Made by a program: the position numbers and the translations under genes. Below the pieces are notes generated by a model, which was given only the letters and a program-made list of their open reading frames with translations, was not told the origin of the DNA and did not search any database. A DNA stretch of 64,000 nucleotides from DASQBT01 sp963746955 (lineage in GTDB: Bacteria > Pseudomonadota > Gammaproteobacteria > Burkholderiales > Thiobacillaceae). Positions within the stretch are counted from its first letter, which is position 1, and each line of letters starts with the position of its first letter. The stretch covers positions 1 through 64,000 of the forward strand of contig CAVVDR010000005.1 of the NCBI GenBank assembly GCA_963746955.1. The letters run 5' to 3'. Shown here in pieces: positions 1-8,539 of the stretch.

Positions 1-196
1 TGGAATTTCACGCGACTCGTAGATCTGAATCGATGGGTCCGCCATCGGCCATCTCCGGACAGCTAGGCACTTTCCCCATAGCAGACACTTGATCCATATT
101 ATCATCACATATGCGGACAGATAACCCCGGCCAACCCACCACGAAGCAGGTAGTTCCTCCGCATCAGCATGTTCTGCAAGTTTCAATAATACAGAC

Positions 197-214
197 CCAG
201 ACCGGCCGGTCTGG
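197..214. promoter_or_regulatory. Perfect 18-bp palindrome upstream of the DUF2971 gene
   Basis: The sequence CCAGACCGGCCGGTCTGG equals its own reverse complement over all 18 bases. It ends 22 bases before the GTG start at 237. The dyad and its position suggest an operator for a dimeric repressor, or a promoter-proximal hairpin. No run of T follows it, so it does not look like a terminator. The rest of bases 1-236 shows no gene. Confidence 0.45.
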
Positions 215-236
215 TGAATAACTGTCAGGCTCGCAA

Positions 237-1043
237 GTGAACCCGCCACCGTCCCTGTACAAATACGAGGCATTCTCAACGCAGTCGCTTCTCAATCTGA
301 AGAGGCAAGTCATTCACTTCGGCTCGCCCCTCAAGTTTAGCGATCCATACGACTGTGCTCTCACCCCGAATATCATTGAGCCTCCGGAAACCGAGCTATT
401 TGAAGTGCGCGACGCGTACCTCAAGAGACCCGATCTCCCAAGGAAGGTGCGCCAGGAGTTTGAAACCTTTTCGCCGGCACAGTTGCGAGTTGCGCTTCTG
501 CGCGCTGCGCGAGCTGGTTTCCAGAAGGTCGTCGACGAGTTTCTCACCAAGCGGGGCGTAGCCTGCTTCTCTGAAAGGAACGATGACCTACTTATGTGGT
601 CGCACTACGGTGGCAGGTACAAGGGCTTTTGCTTGGAGTTTGATACGTCCTCCGAGGCGTTCCGAAAAGTCAACCAAGTCAGGTACCTACCAGCCCTTCC
701 CGCTCTCTCCATCTCCAATGTTTTGCTTGATCGGGACTTTCATCCTGTGCGGGAACTGTTCTGCACGAAGTCAGCCGCCTGGGCGTACGAGCGTGAGTGG
801 CGAGCATTACACAATGTGGCTGGTACCGAATTCGGATACCCAGCCTCTGCTCTTACGGGCATCTATTTTGGCCCGGACATAGACAGGCAGTCATTGGAAG
901 TCGTATGCCTCATCCTCGCAGGACAGAACGACACGGTCAAACTATGGAGAGGTAGTCGCAGCGCGTCAGAGTTCAGAGTGCTGTTCGAATCCTTCACGTA
1001 CACCTCGCACCTTGATGGCAAGCTTAAGGGTCTCATCGAATGA
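237..1043 (+). CDS. DUF2971 domain-containing protein
   Basis: This 268-residue protein has the look of the DUF2971 family. It opens with a short LYKY segment and has an early 'SPLKFSDPYDC' stretch. Mid-protein it has 'ACFSERNDDLLMWSHYGGRYKGFCLEFD', and later an 'EREWR' motif. The function of the family is not known to me; members are often found in accessory regions and defence islands. The start is a GTG with only a weak ribosome binding site. The gene stands alone behind a perfect palindrome at 197-214 and is followed by about 200 bases of non-coding sequence before prmB. No signal peptide or membrane segment is visible, so it is probably cytoplasmic. Confidence 0.7.
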   Translation: MNPPPSLYKYEAFSTQSLLNLKRQVIHFGSPLKFSDPYDCALTPNIIEPPETELFEVRDAYLKRPDLPRKVRQEFETFSPAQLRVALLRAARAGFQKVVDEFLTKRGVACFSERNDDLLMWSHYGGRYKGFCLEFDTSSEAFRKVNQVRYLPALPALSISNVLLDRDFHPVRELFCTKSAAWAYEREWRALHNVAGTEFGYPASALTGIYFGPDIDRQSLEVVCLILAGQNDTVKLWRGSRSASEFRVLFESFTYTSHLDGKLKGLIE

Positions 1044-1261
1044 ACAGCGCTTTCCTCATGCTGTGAGGGAGGCTTAACCTCTCTTATTCGCTCCAGTTGA
1101 CGCGCTACGGCCTGCGGCCTCCGCACGCGGCTGAGCGCAAAGGTTGAACGTCAGCTTTCGGAACCGGCCAACTTCCGCTTTGGGTCGGGACCCGTCTCTT
1201 GCAACTTCTCAATGCGCAATCTTTCCGCACCGAATTCCTGCAAGCCAGTAATATTGCCCCA

Positions 1262-2176
1262 ATGGCCAAACCTGTTGACCCTTTCAAAGACACCGAATCC
1301 CTGATCACCGTGCGCGACTGGCTGCGCTTTGCAGTGTCGCGTTTCAACGAGGCCGGGCTGTTTTTCGGGCACGGCTCGGACAATGCCTTTGACGAGGCGG
1401 CCTATCTGATCCTGCATACGCTGCATCTGCCACTCGACCGGCTGGAGCCATTTCTCGATGCGAGCCTGACACACGGAGAGGCGGAGCAGATCAAGGCTGT
1501 GCTTGGGCGACGGGTGAAAGAGCGCGTGCCGGCCGCCTATCTGACACACGAAGCCTGGCTGGGCGAATATCGCTTTTATGTGGACGAGCGCGTCATCGTG
1601 CCTCGGTCGTTTATCGCAGAACTGCTTAGAGAACAACTGTCGCCCTGGTTGGACGATCCGGCGTCGATTCATGCCGCGGCGGACATCTGCACCGGCTCAG
1701 GCTGTCTGGCCATTCTGCTGGCCCATGCCTTTCCCAATGCCGTCGTCGATGCGGTAGATCTATCAAGAAATGCGCTGGAAGTGGCAAGACGGAACGTGGC
1801 GGATTATGGCTTGCAGGATCGGATTCACCTGATCCAGTCCGACCTGTTGAAAAAGCTCAAGGGCAAGACCTACGACCTGATCGTCACGAATCCACCGTAC
1901 GTGAATGCGCCCTCGATGGCCGAACTGCCGCAGGAATACCGGCACGAACCTGAACTGGCGCTGGCCAGCGGCAAGGATGGACTCGACCACATCCGTCGCA
2001 TCCTTGAAGATGCGCCCAGGCATCTTAATCCCGGCGGGCGGCTGGTGGGAGAGATCGGCCATAACCGCGATGCCCTGGAAGCCATGTATCCAAAGCTGCC
2101 TTTTACCTGGCTGGATACCAGCGGCCGGGATCAGTTCGTCTTTCTGCTTGGGCGCGAAGACTTCGAGTCTGCATGA
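1262..2176 (+). CDS. prmB: 50S ribosomal protein L3 N5-glutamine methyltransferase PrmB
   Basis: PrmB uses S-adenosylmethionine to methylate a glutamine of ribosomal protein L3. The protein has the family's helical N-terminus ('VRDWLRFAVSRFNEAG'), a PrmC/HemK-like substrate region and a Rossmann methyltransferase fold with 'ADICTGSGCLAILLA' as the SAM loop. The catalytic 'TNPPYV' follows at about two thirds of the length. I place the start at the ATG at 1262 (304 residues), because the in-frame extension back to 1199 adds unconserved residues before MAKPVDPF. The 3' end overlaps the convergent hydrogenase maturation protease gene by 46 bases. Confidence 0.93.
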   Translation: MAKPVDPFKDTESLITVRDWLRFAVSRFNEAGLFFGHGSDNAFDEAAYLILHTLHLPLDRLEPFLDASLTHGEAEQIKAVLGRRVKERVPAAYLTHEAWLGEYRFYVDERVIVPRSFIAELLREQLSPWLDDPASIHAAADICTGSGCLAILLAHAFPNAVVDAVDLSRNALEVARRNVADYGLQDRIHLIQSDLLKKLKGKTYDLIVTNPPYVNAPSMAELPQEYRHEPELALASGKDGLDHIRRILEDAPRHLNPGGRLVGEIGHNRDALEAMYPKLPFTWLDTSGRDQFVFLLGREDFESA

Positions 2177-2622
2177 TCCGATTCGGACCAATCGGCGGCG
2201 ATCTTGTCAGCGAGTTGTCGGGCGGCAGAGATGATTGCTGTGCAAGGCGCTTGTCCGGGCAGCGTGGAGCCGATTTCGATGCCATACAGTTCGAATCGAC
2301 CCGGCAGGCAGCCCAGCTCACGCGCCAGCATCAACGCGTCAAATACGCCCATGCCATGACTGGACAATCCATTCCGATAGCTTGCCCATTTATCATTGTT
2401 GAAGCAGCGAATTTCTCCCCGCTTGCCGCCGCCTTGCATGGCATCCACCAGGATGACATGGTCCGCAATCTCCAGTTGCGCAATCAGTGCGCTGCCCGGC
2501 CGATCTAGCCGCGTGGTCTGCACTCCCTCAGGCAGGCGGTTCGCCAGCGCGTCCACGACCAGCCAACCAGCCTGATCGTCGCCGCAGGGTGAACCGATGC
2601 CGAGTATCTGCACCGAAATCAT
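2131..2622 (-). CDS. [NiFe] hydrogenase maturation protease (HyaD/HybD/HoxW family)
   Basis: This endopeptidase family removes the C-terminal tail of the hydrogenase large subunit after nickel insertion. The protein (163 residues from the chosen ATG) starts with 'ISVQILGIGSPCGDDQAG', the family's nickel-sensing GIGN/S-x-x-x-DD segment. It continues with 'HVILVDAMQGG', where the Asp normally contributes to metal binding, and a later 'SSHGMG' motif. It follows the large-subunit gene hydA by 55 bases. An in-frame ATG at 2688 that overlaps the hydA stop, or one at 2658, are alternatives; 2622 is preferred because family members begin at this motif. The last residues (serine/arginine-rich) are encoded antisense to the end of prmB, so the C-terminus looks like a read-through extension. 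Confidence 0.9.
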   Translation of the reverse strand: MISVQILGIGSPCGDDQAGWLVVDALANRLPEGVQTTRLDRPGSALIAQLEIADHVILVDAMQGGGKRGEIRCFNNDKWASYRNGLSSHGMGVFDALMLARELGCLPGRFELYGIEIGSTLPGQAPCTAIISAARQLADKIAADWSESDHADSKSSRPSRKTN

Positions 2623-2677
2623 TGCCTCACTTCCGCCGGGCGTTTCGCCCTGATCCATTCTCCATGCCAGCCCCTCC

Positions 2678-3988
2678 TTACTGCTCATGACCGCGCTCGA
2701 CATCCAGCCGCAGGAAATGCGTTGCACACGAAATGCAGGGATCGTAATTGCGGATGATCTTTTCGCAATGCAGGCGTAGTGCGCTATCTTCGTGATCCAG
2801 GCCAAAGGCATTTAGGGAAAGCTGCAAGTCCTCCTCGATCCGGCCCTGGTTCTGGCTGGTGGGGGGGACAATCCGCGCCGCCACGATGTGTCCGGCTGCA
2901 TCGGCTTCGTAGCGATGCCAGAGCAAACCGCGCGGAGCTTCCGTGCAGCCCATCGCAACTCCCGCCCTTGGCATCACGTCTGCGTCCGGGCGTGATGGGC
3001 GTTCATAGTGTTCCAGCAGACGCCGGGCCTCGCCCAGCGAGTAGAGGATCTCAACGGCCCGCGCCGCCATGCTCATAAACACGTTGGCGCTTGGGAACGT
3101 CAGCCCGCATTCGGCCATCAGGGTTTGAATGGAAGCCGGCAACTTGTTCCAATTCAGATTCAGTCTGGCCAGCGGACCCACCAGATACGGATGACCATCA
3201 AGCTGGCTGTACAGAGCAGTCGAATGAGGCGCCTGGAACTCGGTAAAGTGCTGCTCAAAGCCCTCCGCCGCAATACTCAAGCCCTGACTGGACATGATGT
3301 TGCCGCTCTCGATCGGATAGTGATGCTTCTCGCGCATGGCCACGCCGGTAAAAGCCTGCTCGTCCGGCGGCATGGAAATGGCCGCAGTCCATCGCACCAG
3401 TTCCTCGGCCAGTGGCAGGGCTTCGTCCAACTGCTCTCGCATCCGGGCCACTTGGTCCCGGCTCGGCGCATGGTGAAAACCTCCAACCTTGATCCCTACC
3501 GGATGGACCGACCGCGCGCCGAACAACTCCATCAGCGCATTGCCCGCGGCCTGCAGCTTCAGGCCACGGCGGACCACTTCCGGATAATCTCTTGCCATGC
3601 CGATCGCGCTTTCATGACCGAAGAAATCCGGCGCGGCCAGCAGATGGATGTGCAGGCTATGGCTTTGTATCCATTCGCCGCAATACATCGCTCGGCGCAT
3701 GGCCTTGGCCCATGGCGAGGGCTCAACGCCGAAGAGTTTTTCCAGGGTTTGCGCTGCGGTAATCTGGTAGGCCACCGGACATATGCCGCAGATACGTGCC
3801 ACCAGATCCGGCACCTCTTGATAGGAGCGGCCTTCGAGGAATTTCTCGAAGAAGCGCGGCGGCTCATAGATCTGCAGCTTCAGTTCCTCGATGCAACCTG
3901 CCTGTATCCGCAGGTGCAGTGCGCCCTCTCCTTCCACCCGGGTCAATACCGGCACATGAATTGTTACGCTTCTTTGCGTTTCAGTCAT
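2678..3988 (-). CDS. hydA: Group 3b-type [NiFe] hydrogenase large (alpha) subunit
   Basis: This is the catalytic nickel-iron subunit of a soluble NAD(P)-linked hydrogenase (sulfhydrogenase type), 436 residues. The N-terminal nickel motif 'RICGICP' (Cys67, Cys70) and the C-terminal motif 'DPCISCATH' (Cys418, Cys421, His424) supply the four ligating cysteines. A 12-residue tail after His424 is the expected substrate of the downstream protease. Its ATG overlaps the hydD stop in the sequence ATGACTGA, which implies translational coupling. The upstream in-frame extension to 4033 lies inside hydD and was discarded. Assignment to group 3b rests on the four-subunit order beta-gamma-delta-alpha. Confidence 0.93.
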   Translation of the reverse strand: MTETQRSVTIHVPVLTRVEGEGALHLRIQAGCIEELKLQIYEPPRFFEKFLEGRSYQEVPDLVARICGICPVAYQITAAQTLEKLFGVEPSPWAKAMRRAMYCGEWIQSHSLHIHLLAAPDFFGHESAIGMARDYPEVVRRGLKLQAAGNALMELFGARSVHPVGIKVGGFHHAPSRDQVARMREQLDEALPLAEELVRWTAAISMPPDEQAFTGVAMREKHHYPIESGNIMSSQGLSIAAEGFEQHFTEFQAPHSTALYSQLDGHPYLVGPLARLNLNWNKLPASIQTLMAECGLTFPSANVFMSMAARAVEILYSLGEARRLLEHYERPSRPDADVMPRAGVAMGCTEAPRGLLWHRYEADAAGHIVAARIVPPTSQNQGRIEEDLQLSLNAFGLDHEDSALRLHCEKIIRNYDPCISCATHFLRLDVERGHEQ

Positions 3989-4775
3989 GGTTATCCAGGA
4001 CCTTGCGGGCGGCAGACGCAAATGCCGGAACATAATTGTTGATGGAGCTAAAGCGGCGCGAAATGGCTTCGTCGTTCAAGCCCAGTTTTTTGAACTGTCG
4101 CGTCAGGGCATCGGTGTTGACGGGCTCTGCCGGACCAAAACAGCCGTAGCAGTCCCGTCCCAGGCTGGGACACAGGGCGCCGCAACCGCCATGGGTAACC
4201 GGGCCCATGCAGGGAATGCCCTTGCTGACCATGACGCAGGGCAAGCCCTTCCGCTTGCATTCAGCACAGACCTTTTCATTCGTCACCTGAGGGCCTACGC
4301 CCAGCAAGAGTGCATTGATGACACCCACTACCTGCTCGCTGGTCACTGGACACCCGGGCAAGTCCAGATCGACCTTCACATGTGCGCTGATGGGTGTGGA
4401 CGTGGGCAGGCTGGCGATCTGTTCCGGCGCCGAATAAAGGCTCGCCAGCCAGTGCGCGCTGTGCGGACCGTTGCGCAGGGCCTGGACGCCGCCGGCGGTG
4501 GCGCAAGCCCCAATCGCCACCAGAAGCCCGCTGTGATTGCGGATATGCTGGATGCGCTCCAGATCCTCAGATGTAGAAATACTGCCTTCGATAAAGGCCA
4601 GATCGACTTCGGCATCCGGTGCCAGCGGCCCGGCTTCGGCAAAATGCACCAATTCGACTTTGTCCGCCAGCGTGAGCAAATCCGTGCCCAGGTTCAGGAA
4701 AGCAAGTTGACAGCCATCACAGGAACTGAATTTGTGCACCGCCACTCTGGGTCGGGAAATTGGAGTCACTGTCAT
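3981..4775 (-). CDS. hydD: Group 3b-type [NiFe] hydrogenase small (delta) subunit
   Basis: The small subunit relays electrons from the nickel-iron site through iron-sulfur clusters. The 264-residue protein begins 'RPRVAVHKFSSCDGCQ', with the proximal-cluster CxxC. It then has 'GACATAGG', 'PGCPVTSEQV' and a cysteine-rich C-terminal third ('CAECKRKGLPC', 'GIPCMGPVTHGGCGALCPS', 'CYGCFGP') for further clusters. There is no twin-arginine signal, consistent with a cytoplasmic enzyme. The start at 4775 fits the gene order: hydG stops three bases upstream (4778), so the two genes sit back to back. Confidence 0.92.
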   Translation of the reverse strand: MTVTPISRPRVAVHKFSSCDGCQLAFLNLGTDLLTLADKVELVHFAEAGPLAPDAEVDLAFIEGSISTSEDLERIQHIRNHSGLLVAIGACATAGGVQALRNGPHSAHWLASLYSAPEQIASLPTSTPISAHVKVDLDLPGCPVTSEQVVGVINALLLGVGPQVTNEKVCAECKRKGLPCVMVSKGIPCMGPVTHGGCGALCPSLGRDCYGCFGPAEPVNTDALTRQFKKLGLNDEAISRRFSSINNYVPAFASAARKVLDNHD

Positions 4776-4777
4776 GT

Positions 4778-5626
4778 TCAAAATCCCCGGTGCTGCATCA
4801 AGTCCCTGACCTGGGGCCAGGCAAACACCGGCCCATGCCGGCAGACGAATGAGCTGCCGAATTGACAATGCCCGCAGTATCCCACTGCGCACTGCATGTT
4901 GCGCTCCATGCTCAGAAACGTACTGGCTTCCGGCAGGCCGCGCTCGAGCAGCAACTGGGTCGCGGCCCGCATCATGCCCTCCGGCCCGCACAAGACTGCG
5001 ACGGTGTTTTCGGCATCCATGGTGATGCGCGAAAACAGGTCGGTCACGCGACCTACATGGCCGGGCCAGAATGCGCCGCCCTCGTCGGCTGACACCATCA
5101 CGTGGGTATCCGGCAGCGTGCTCCAGAGCGCATACTGCTCGTGCCAGATCAGATCCTCGGCTTTCTTCACGCCCTGGATGATGGTCAGGCGGCCATAGTC
5201 GGAACGGCGCCTGAGCATGTAATGGATGACCGCCACGACGGGCGCGCAGCCCAGACCGCCGGTAATGACCACCACATCCTTCCCTCGCATGAGATCCATC
5301 GGCCAGCCCCGGCCAAACGGACCGCGCAGGCCGACACGCTCGCCTGGCTGCAATTTGGCAAGGCCCTTCGTGACCCGGCCCAGGGCCCGTATGGTATGGC
5401 CAATCAGATGATGGCTGTCTTCCGGGTCTGACATGATGGAAATGGGCACCTCGCCCACTCCTGACAGATAAAGCATGTTGAACTGACCGGGAGTGAATCC
5501 GAAGCCGCTCTGGGCGGCCTCATCCTCGAGTCGCACCTCCAGGGTAAAGATGGTCGGGGACTCCTGAACCCGGTTCATGATCACCGCGGACTGAGGGACG
5601 AGACTGGATGTGGTCGAGCCCATCAT
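4778..5626 (-). CDS. hydG: Group 3b-type hydrogenase FAD/NAD(P)-binding (gamma) subunit
   Basis: This diaphorase-like subunit (282 residues) passes electrons between FAD, NAD(P) and the iron-sulfur chain. It belongs to the ferredoxin-NADP reductase superfamily. 'FTPGQFNMLYL' and 'GHTIRALGRVTKGL' mark the FAD-binding barrel, and 'VVVITGGLGCAPVV' is the nucleotide-binding loop. 'VLCGPEGMM' comes later. The C-terminal cysteines in 'MQCAVGYCGHC' and 'FVCRHGPVF' should bind a [2Fe-2S] cluster. Its ATG at 5626 overlaps the hydB stop (ATGA), so translation is probably coupled. Confidence 0.92.
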   Translation of the reverse strand: MMGSTTSSLVPQSAVIMNRVQESPTIFTLEVRLEDEAAQSGFGFTPGQFNMLYLSGVGEVPISIMSDPEDSHHLIGHTIRALGRVTKGLAKLQPGERVGLRGPFGRGWPMDLMRGKDVVVITGGLGCAPVVAVIHYMLRRRSDYGRLTIIQGVKKAEDLIWHEQYALWSTLPDTHVMVSADEGGAFWPGHVGRVTDLFSRITMDAENTVAVLCGPEGMMRAATQLLLERGLPEASTFLSMERNMQCAVGYCGHCQFGSSFVCRHGPVFAWPQVRDLMQHRGF

Positions 5627-6735
5627 GCGTCCACCACCAGCGCGGCAACTTCCTCGGTGATATCGATGCCCACCGGGCACCAGCTCATGCAGCGCCCGCA
5701 GCCCACACAGCCGCTGCGGCCATACTGTTCATGCCAGGTGCCCAGCTTGTGCACCAGCCATTGCCGATAGCGGCTGCGAATATCCGGCCGCACCTGAAAG
5801 CCGTGCAACTGGCCGTGCGATTCACCGAAGCAGCTATCCCATTTGCGCACCTGTTCTGCCTCTTCACCACCCAGGGCGGGCTGCACTTCATGTGCGTGAC
5901 AGAAGCAGGTCGGACACACGGCAGTGCAATTGCCGCACGCAAGACAGCGCGACGCCACGTCGTTCCAGCGTGGATGTTCAAGCCGATCCAGCAATGCCTG
6001 ACGCAGATTGCGGCTGGGCAGCCTGCGGCTTTGCATTTGCGCGGCCTGCTCGCCCTGTCTGCGCGCTTCTTCGTTCTGGCTGGCGATGGCGGCCTCAAGA
6101 TCCAGTTCGCCAAGAACTTCGGATCCTCTGCTGCTCCCGGTCGTTACAACGAATCCCTCGCGCAGTTCAGCAAGGCCAAGATCAAATCCGCTGGATGGCG
6201 TCGGACCGTCTCCGGTTGAGGCGCAAAAGCACGTGGCAGCAGGCACGGCACATTGGACCGCTACCACAAACAGCCCCTCGCGGCGGCGCGCGTAATGCGC
6301 ATTCGGATGCGGCCCCCCCATGAAATGCGCATCCTGCAGCGCCAGTGCTGCCAGGTCACACGCCCGCACGCCAATGACTGCAAGCGGTTTGGCCTCAGGC
6401 ATCAGTTCGGCAAAGTTGAGACGACCGTCCTCCGAACGCATCGACCGCCACAGGGGTTCCGTCGGCGCAAACAACCAGGGCTTGAGCGCCTGCGGGCCGT
6501 TGGCCCAGGCAAAGTACCGCTGCTCCTTATCCTCTGCGAGGCGATAGCCTCCCGGAACCTGAATGGCCTGAACGCCTCGCGGCAACTCGTCGACATCGGA
6601 GAGTTCACGAAAGACAATGGCGCCATCCTCGACCTGGGGACCGATGCATCGGTATCCGCGTCGTGTGAGGGCCAGGAACAATTGGCTCAATTGAGTATGG
6701 CGCAGAAATCTCGGGACGAATTCTTCAGCGGTCAT
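5623..6735 (-). CDS. hydB: Group 3b-type hydrogenase 4Fe-4S (beta) subunit
   Basis: This is the first gene of the operon, 370 residues, related to the sulfhydrogenase beta subunit and anaerobic sulfite reductase A. It has a flavoprotein/cytochrome-reductase-like N-terminal region ('AVIGVRACDLAAL'). The C-terminal double 4Fe-4S ferredoxin domain has 'CLACGNCTAVCPTCFC' and 'CVGCGRCMSWCPVGID'. It transfers electrons between the gamma and delta subunits. The region upstream (6736-6889) is shared with a divergent gene and must hold the operon promoter. No hydrogenase accessory genes (hyp) are in the window. Confidence 0.9.
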   Translation of the reverse strand: MTAEEFVPRFLRHTQLSQLFLALTRRGYRCIGPQVEDGAIVFRELSDVDELPRGVQAIQVPGGYRLAEDKEQRYFAWANGPQALKPWLFAPTEPLWRSMRSEDGRLNFAELMPEAKPLAVIGVRACDLAALALQDAHFMGGPHPNAHYARRREGLFVVAVQCAVPAATCFCASTGDGPTPSSGFDLGLAELREGFVVTTGSSRGSEVLGELDLEAAIASQNEEARRQGEQAAQMQSRRLPSRNLRQALLDRLEHPRWNDVASRCLACGNCTAVCPTCFCHAHEVQPALGGEEAEQVRKWDSCFGESHGQLHGFQVRPDIRSRYRQWLVHKLGTWHEQYGRSGCVGCGRCMSWCPVGIDITEEVAALVVDA

Positions 6736-6830
6736 TTGTTGGAGGATAAACCTTTCGCTCGAAAATATGTAGTGAGTGTGGAACGAACCGACCGAAATGC
6801 AAGCTTAAGTCTGTATTGTGACAGGGGAAA

Positions 6831-6858
6831 TTTCTGCTTGCCCATGCTTGGGTATAAT
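6831..6858 (+). promoter_or_regulatory. Probable sigma-70 promoter for the TM-helix protein gene
   Basis: A perfect TATAAT (6853-6858) lies 31 bases before the ATG at 6890, inside the divergent hydB spacer. The matching -35 region is weak (TTTCTG at 6831-6836, 16-base spacing). TG two bases upstream of the -10 gives it a near-extended -10 character. Confidence 0.4.
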
Positions 6859-6889
6859 GTTGGAACAGCGTCAGCAACGGAGGACTTCC

Positions 6890-7567
6890 ATGGAACAGCA
6901 AATCGACGTATTCGTCGCTTCACTCACCTCGTTCTGGACGCAACTGGCGGGCTTTGTTCCGCAGTTGCTGGCCGCGCTCGTGTTGCTGTTTGTAGGCTGG
7001 ATTCTGGCCAGCCTGATTCGCACCGGAGTGGTCAAACTGCTGGATGTCCTAAAGTTTGATGAGCTTAGCCAGAGAACCGGAATTGATGCCTTTCTCAAGC
7101 AAGGCAATATCAGTTTATCCCTGGCGCGCATCGTCGCCAACCTGATTTACTGGTTGTTCATTTTGGTTATGATCGTGACGGTGTCCAACAGCCTTGGACT
7201 TCACACGGTGGCGGAGCTGTTCAACCGCGTCGCGCTCTACATTCCCAACATCATCGTCGCCATTCTGGTGCTGGTATTCGGCGTGCTGCTGGCCCGTTTC
7301 ATCAACCGGCTCGTGTTTGCCTATCTCAACAACATGGGGGTGGAGGGTGCGCTGACCCTCAGCACGATTTCGGAATACGCGGTCATTATCTTCGTGATCT
7401 TCGTCGGCCTGGAACAACTGGAAATCGGCACCCACCTGTTGACCGCCGCGTTTCAGATCGGCTTCGGCGCCATCGCCCTGGCCCTGGCCCTGGCTTTCGG
7501 CCTGGGCGGCAGGGAGTGGGCCGCCGGAGTGATCAAGCGGATGACGGACAAGAGAAACGGAAGTTAG
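6890..7567 (+). CDS. Small mechanosensitive-channel-like membrane protein (conserved TM helix family)
   Basis: This 225-residue inner-membrane protein has four or five hydrophobic helices. Two copies of a related repeat can be seen: 'LLAALVLLFVGWILASLI' and 'IIVAILVLVFGVLLARFI'. Each is followed by a basic or amphipathic stretch, as in the conserved-TM-helix (CmpX/MscS-related) family. The C-terminal 'ALALAFGLGGREWAAGVI' is also typical. The MscS beta domain is missing. The start at 6890 has a good ribosome binding site (ACGGAGG seven bases upstream), so the in-frame extension to 6818 is discarded. Ion conduction is inferred from the family only. Confidence 0.78.
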   Translation: MEQQIDVFVASLTSFWTQLAGFVPQLLAALVLLFVGWILASLIRTGVVKLLDVLKFDELSQRTGIDAFLKQGNISLSLARIVANLIYWLFILVMIVTVSNSLGLHTVAELFNRVALYIPNIIVAILVLVFGVLLARFINRLVFAYLNNMGVEGALTLSTISEYAVIIFVIFVGLEQLEIGTHLLTAAFQIGFGAIALALALAFGLGGREWAAGVIKRMTDKRNGS

Positions 7568-7579
7568 GCCTGATATCAC

Positions 7580-8455
7580 CTAACGCGGCTTGCGTGTGGG
7601 CCGCCCCGGCTGCGGGCCGCGCGGCCGCCGGACCCGGGTGGGTGCTGGAAGCCCGGCCCATGCGAACAACTCGGCCATGGCGCGGTCATCCAGTTCCTGA
7701 ATTTGGCCGCGCTTCAACTGTGGGGGCAGACTGAACGGCCCAAAACGCGTTCGAATCAGCCGCGATACTTTCAACCCCACGGCTTCGATCAAACGCCGCA
7801 CCTCCCGGTTGCGCCCTTCTCTGACCACGCCTTTCCACCAGCGGTTTGCGCCCTCCCCTCCCGCTTCCGCAAGGCGGTCAAAGCGGGCGGGACCGTCTTC
7901 CAACTCCACTCCTTGCAGCAGTCGGGTGCAATGATCCGGCGTCAGTTCGCCCAGTATGCGGATGGCATATTCCCGTTCGACTTCAAACCGAGGATGAGTC
8001 AGTCGGTTGGCCAGTTCGCCATTGGTGGTGAAAAGCAGCAGACCTTCCGTATTCAGATCCAGCCTTCCGACGGCCAGCCATTTGGCTCCGCGAATCTTGG
8101 GTAGTTGGTCGAACACGGATGCACGCCCTTCCGGGTCGTCGCTGCTGACAATCTCTCCCTCAGGCTTATGATAGATCAGCACCCGGATGCGTTTCTCCGC
8201 TGCCGGGCGCAAGTAGATTCGGCGGCCGCCGACCTTGATGATGTCCTTGGACGTCACCCGGGCGCCGATAGTGGCGGTCTGTCCGTTGACGCTGACCCGG
8301 CCTTGGGCAATCCACTCCTCCATATCCCTGCGCGAGCCCAATCCCGCGTCGGCCAGTGCCTTTTGCAGCTTGAGCGAGATTTCCGGTTCGGTAACCGGCT
8401 TGTCTGGGCGGCGGCGTTTTATTTCAAGTGGGCGGGGGTAGGATGGGCGGGGCAT
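7580..8455 (-). CDS. rluB: 23S rRNA pseudouridine synthase, RluB type
   Basis: The 291-residue protein has an N-terminal S4 RNA-binding domain ('LQKALADAGLGSRRDMEEWIAQGRVSVNG') and an RsuA/RluB-type synthase domain. The catalytic aspartate lies in 'GRLDLNTEGLLLFTTNG', and the conserved 'EGRNREVRRL' follows. RluB converts U2605 of 23S rRNA to pseudouridine. The C-terminal tail is rich in arginine and proline. It is the last gene of the minus-strand run lon-scpA-scpB-rluB and converges on the TM-helix gene with a 12-base gap and no obvious terminator. Confidence 0.9.
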   Translation of the reverse strand: MPRPSYPRPLEIKRRRPDKPVTEPEISLKLQKALADAGLGSRRDMEEWIAQGRVSVNGQTATIGARVTSKDIIKVGGRRIYLRPAAEKRIRVLIYHKPEGEIVSSDDPEGRASVFDQLPKIRGAKWLAVGRLDLNTEGLLLFTTNGELANRLTHPRFEVEREYAIRILGELTPDHCTRLLQGVELEDGPARFDRLAEAGGEGANRWWKGVVREGRNREVRRLIEAVGLKVSRLIRTRFGPFSLPPQLKRGQIQELDDRAMAELFAWAGLPAPTRVRRPRGPQPGRPTRKPR

Positions 8456-8539
8456 TTTGGTGTACAAAGATTGGCCTGATTCGACCCCTAAGTCAGGACG
8501 TGTTAACGCGCCCGGTCTTATTCGGGCAGGAATTGCTAC

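Noticed and set aside
3008..4042. Plus-strand open frame of 344 codons opposite hydA
   Set aside because: Histidine/glutamine/arginine-rich composition typical of an antisense shadow; hydA is certain from its nickel motifs.
6736..6889. Sigma-54 or FNR-type site for the hydrogenase operon
   Set aside because: No convincing TGGC-N-TGC or TTGAT-N4-ATCAA pattern was found in the spacer.
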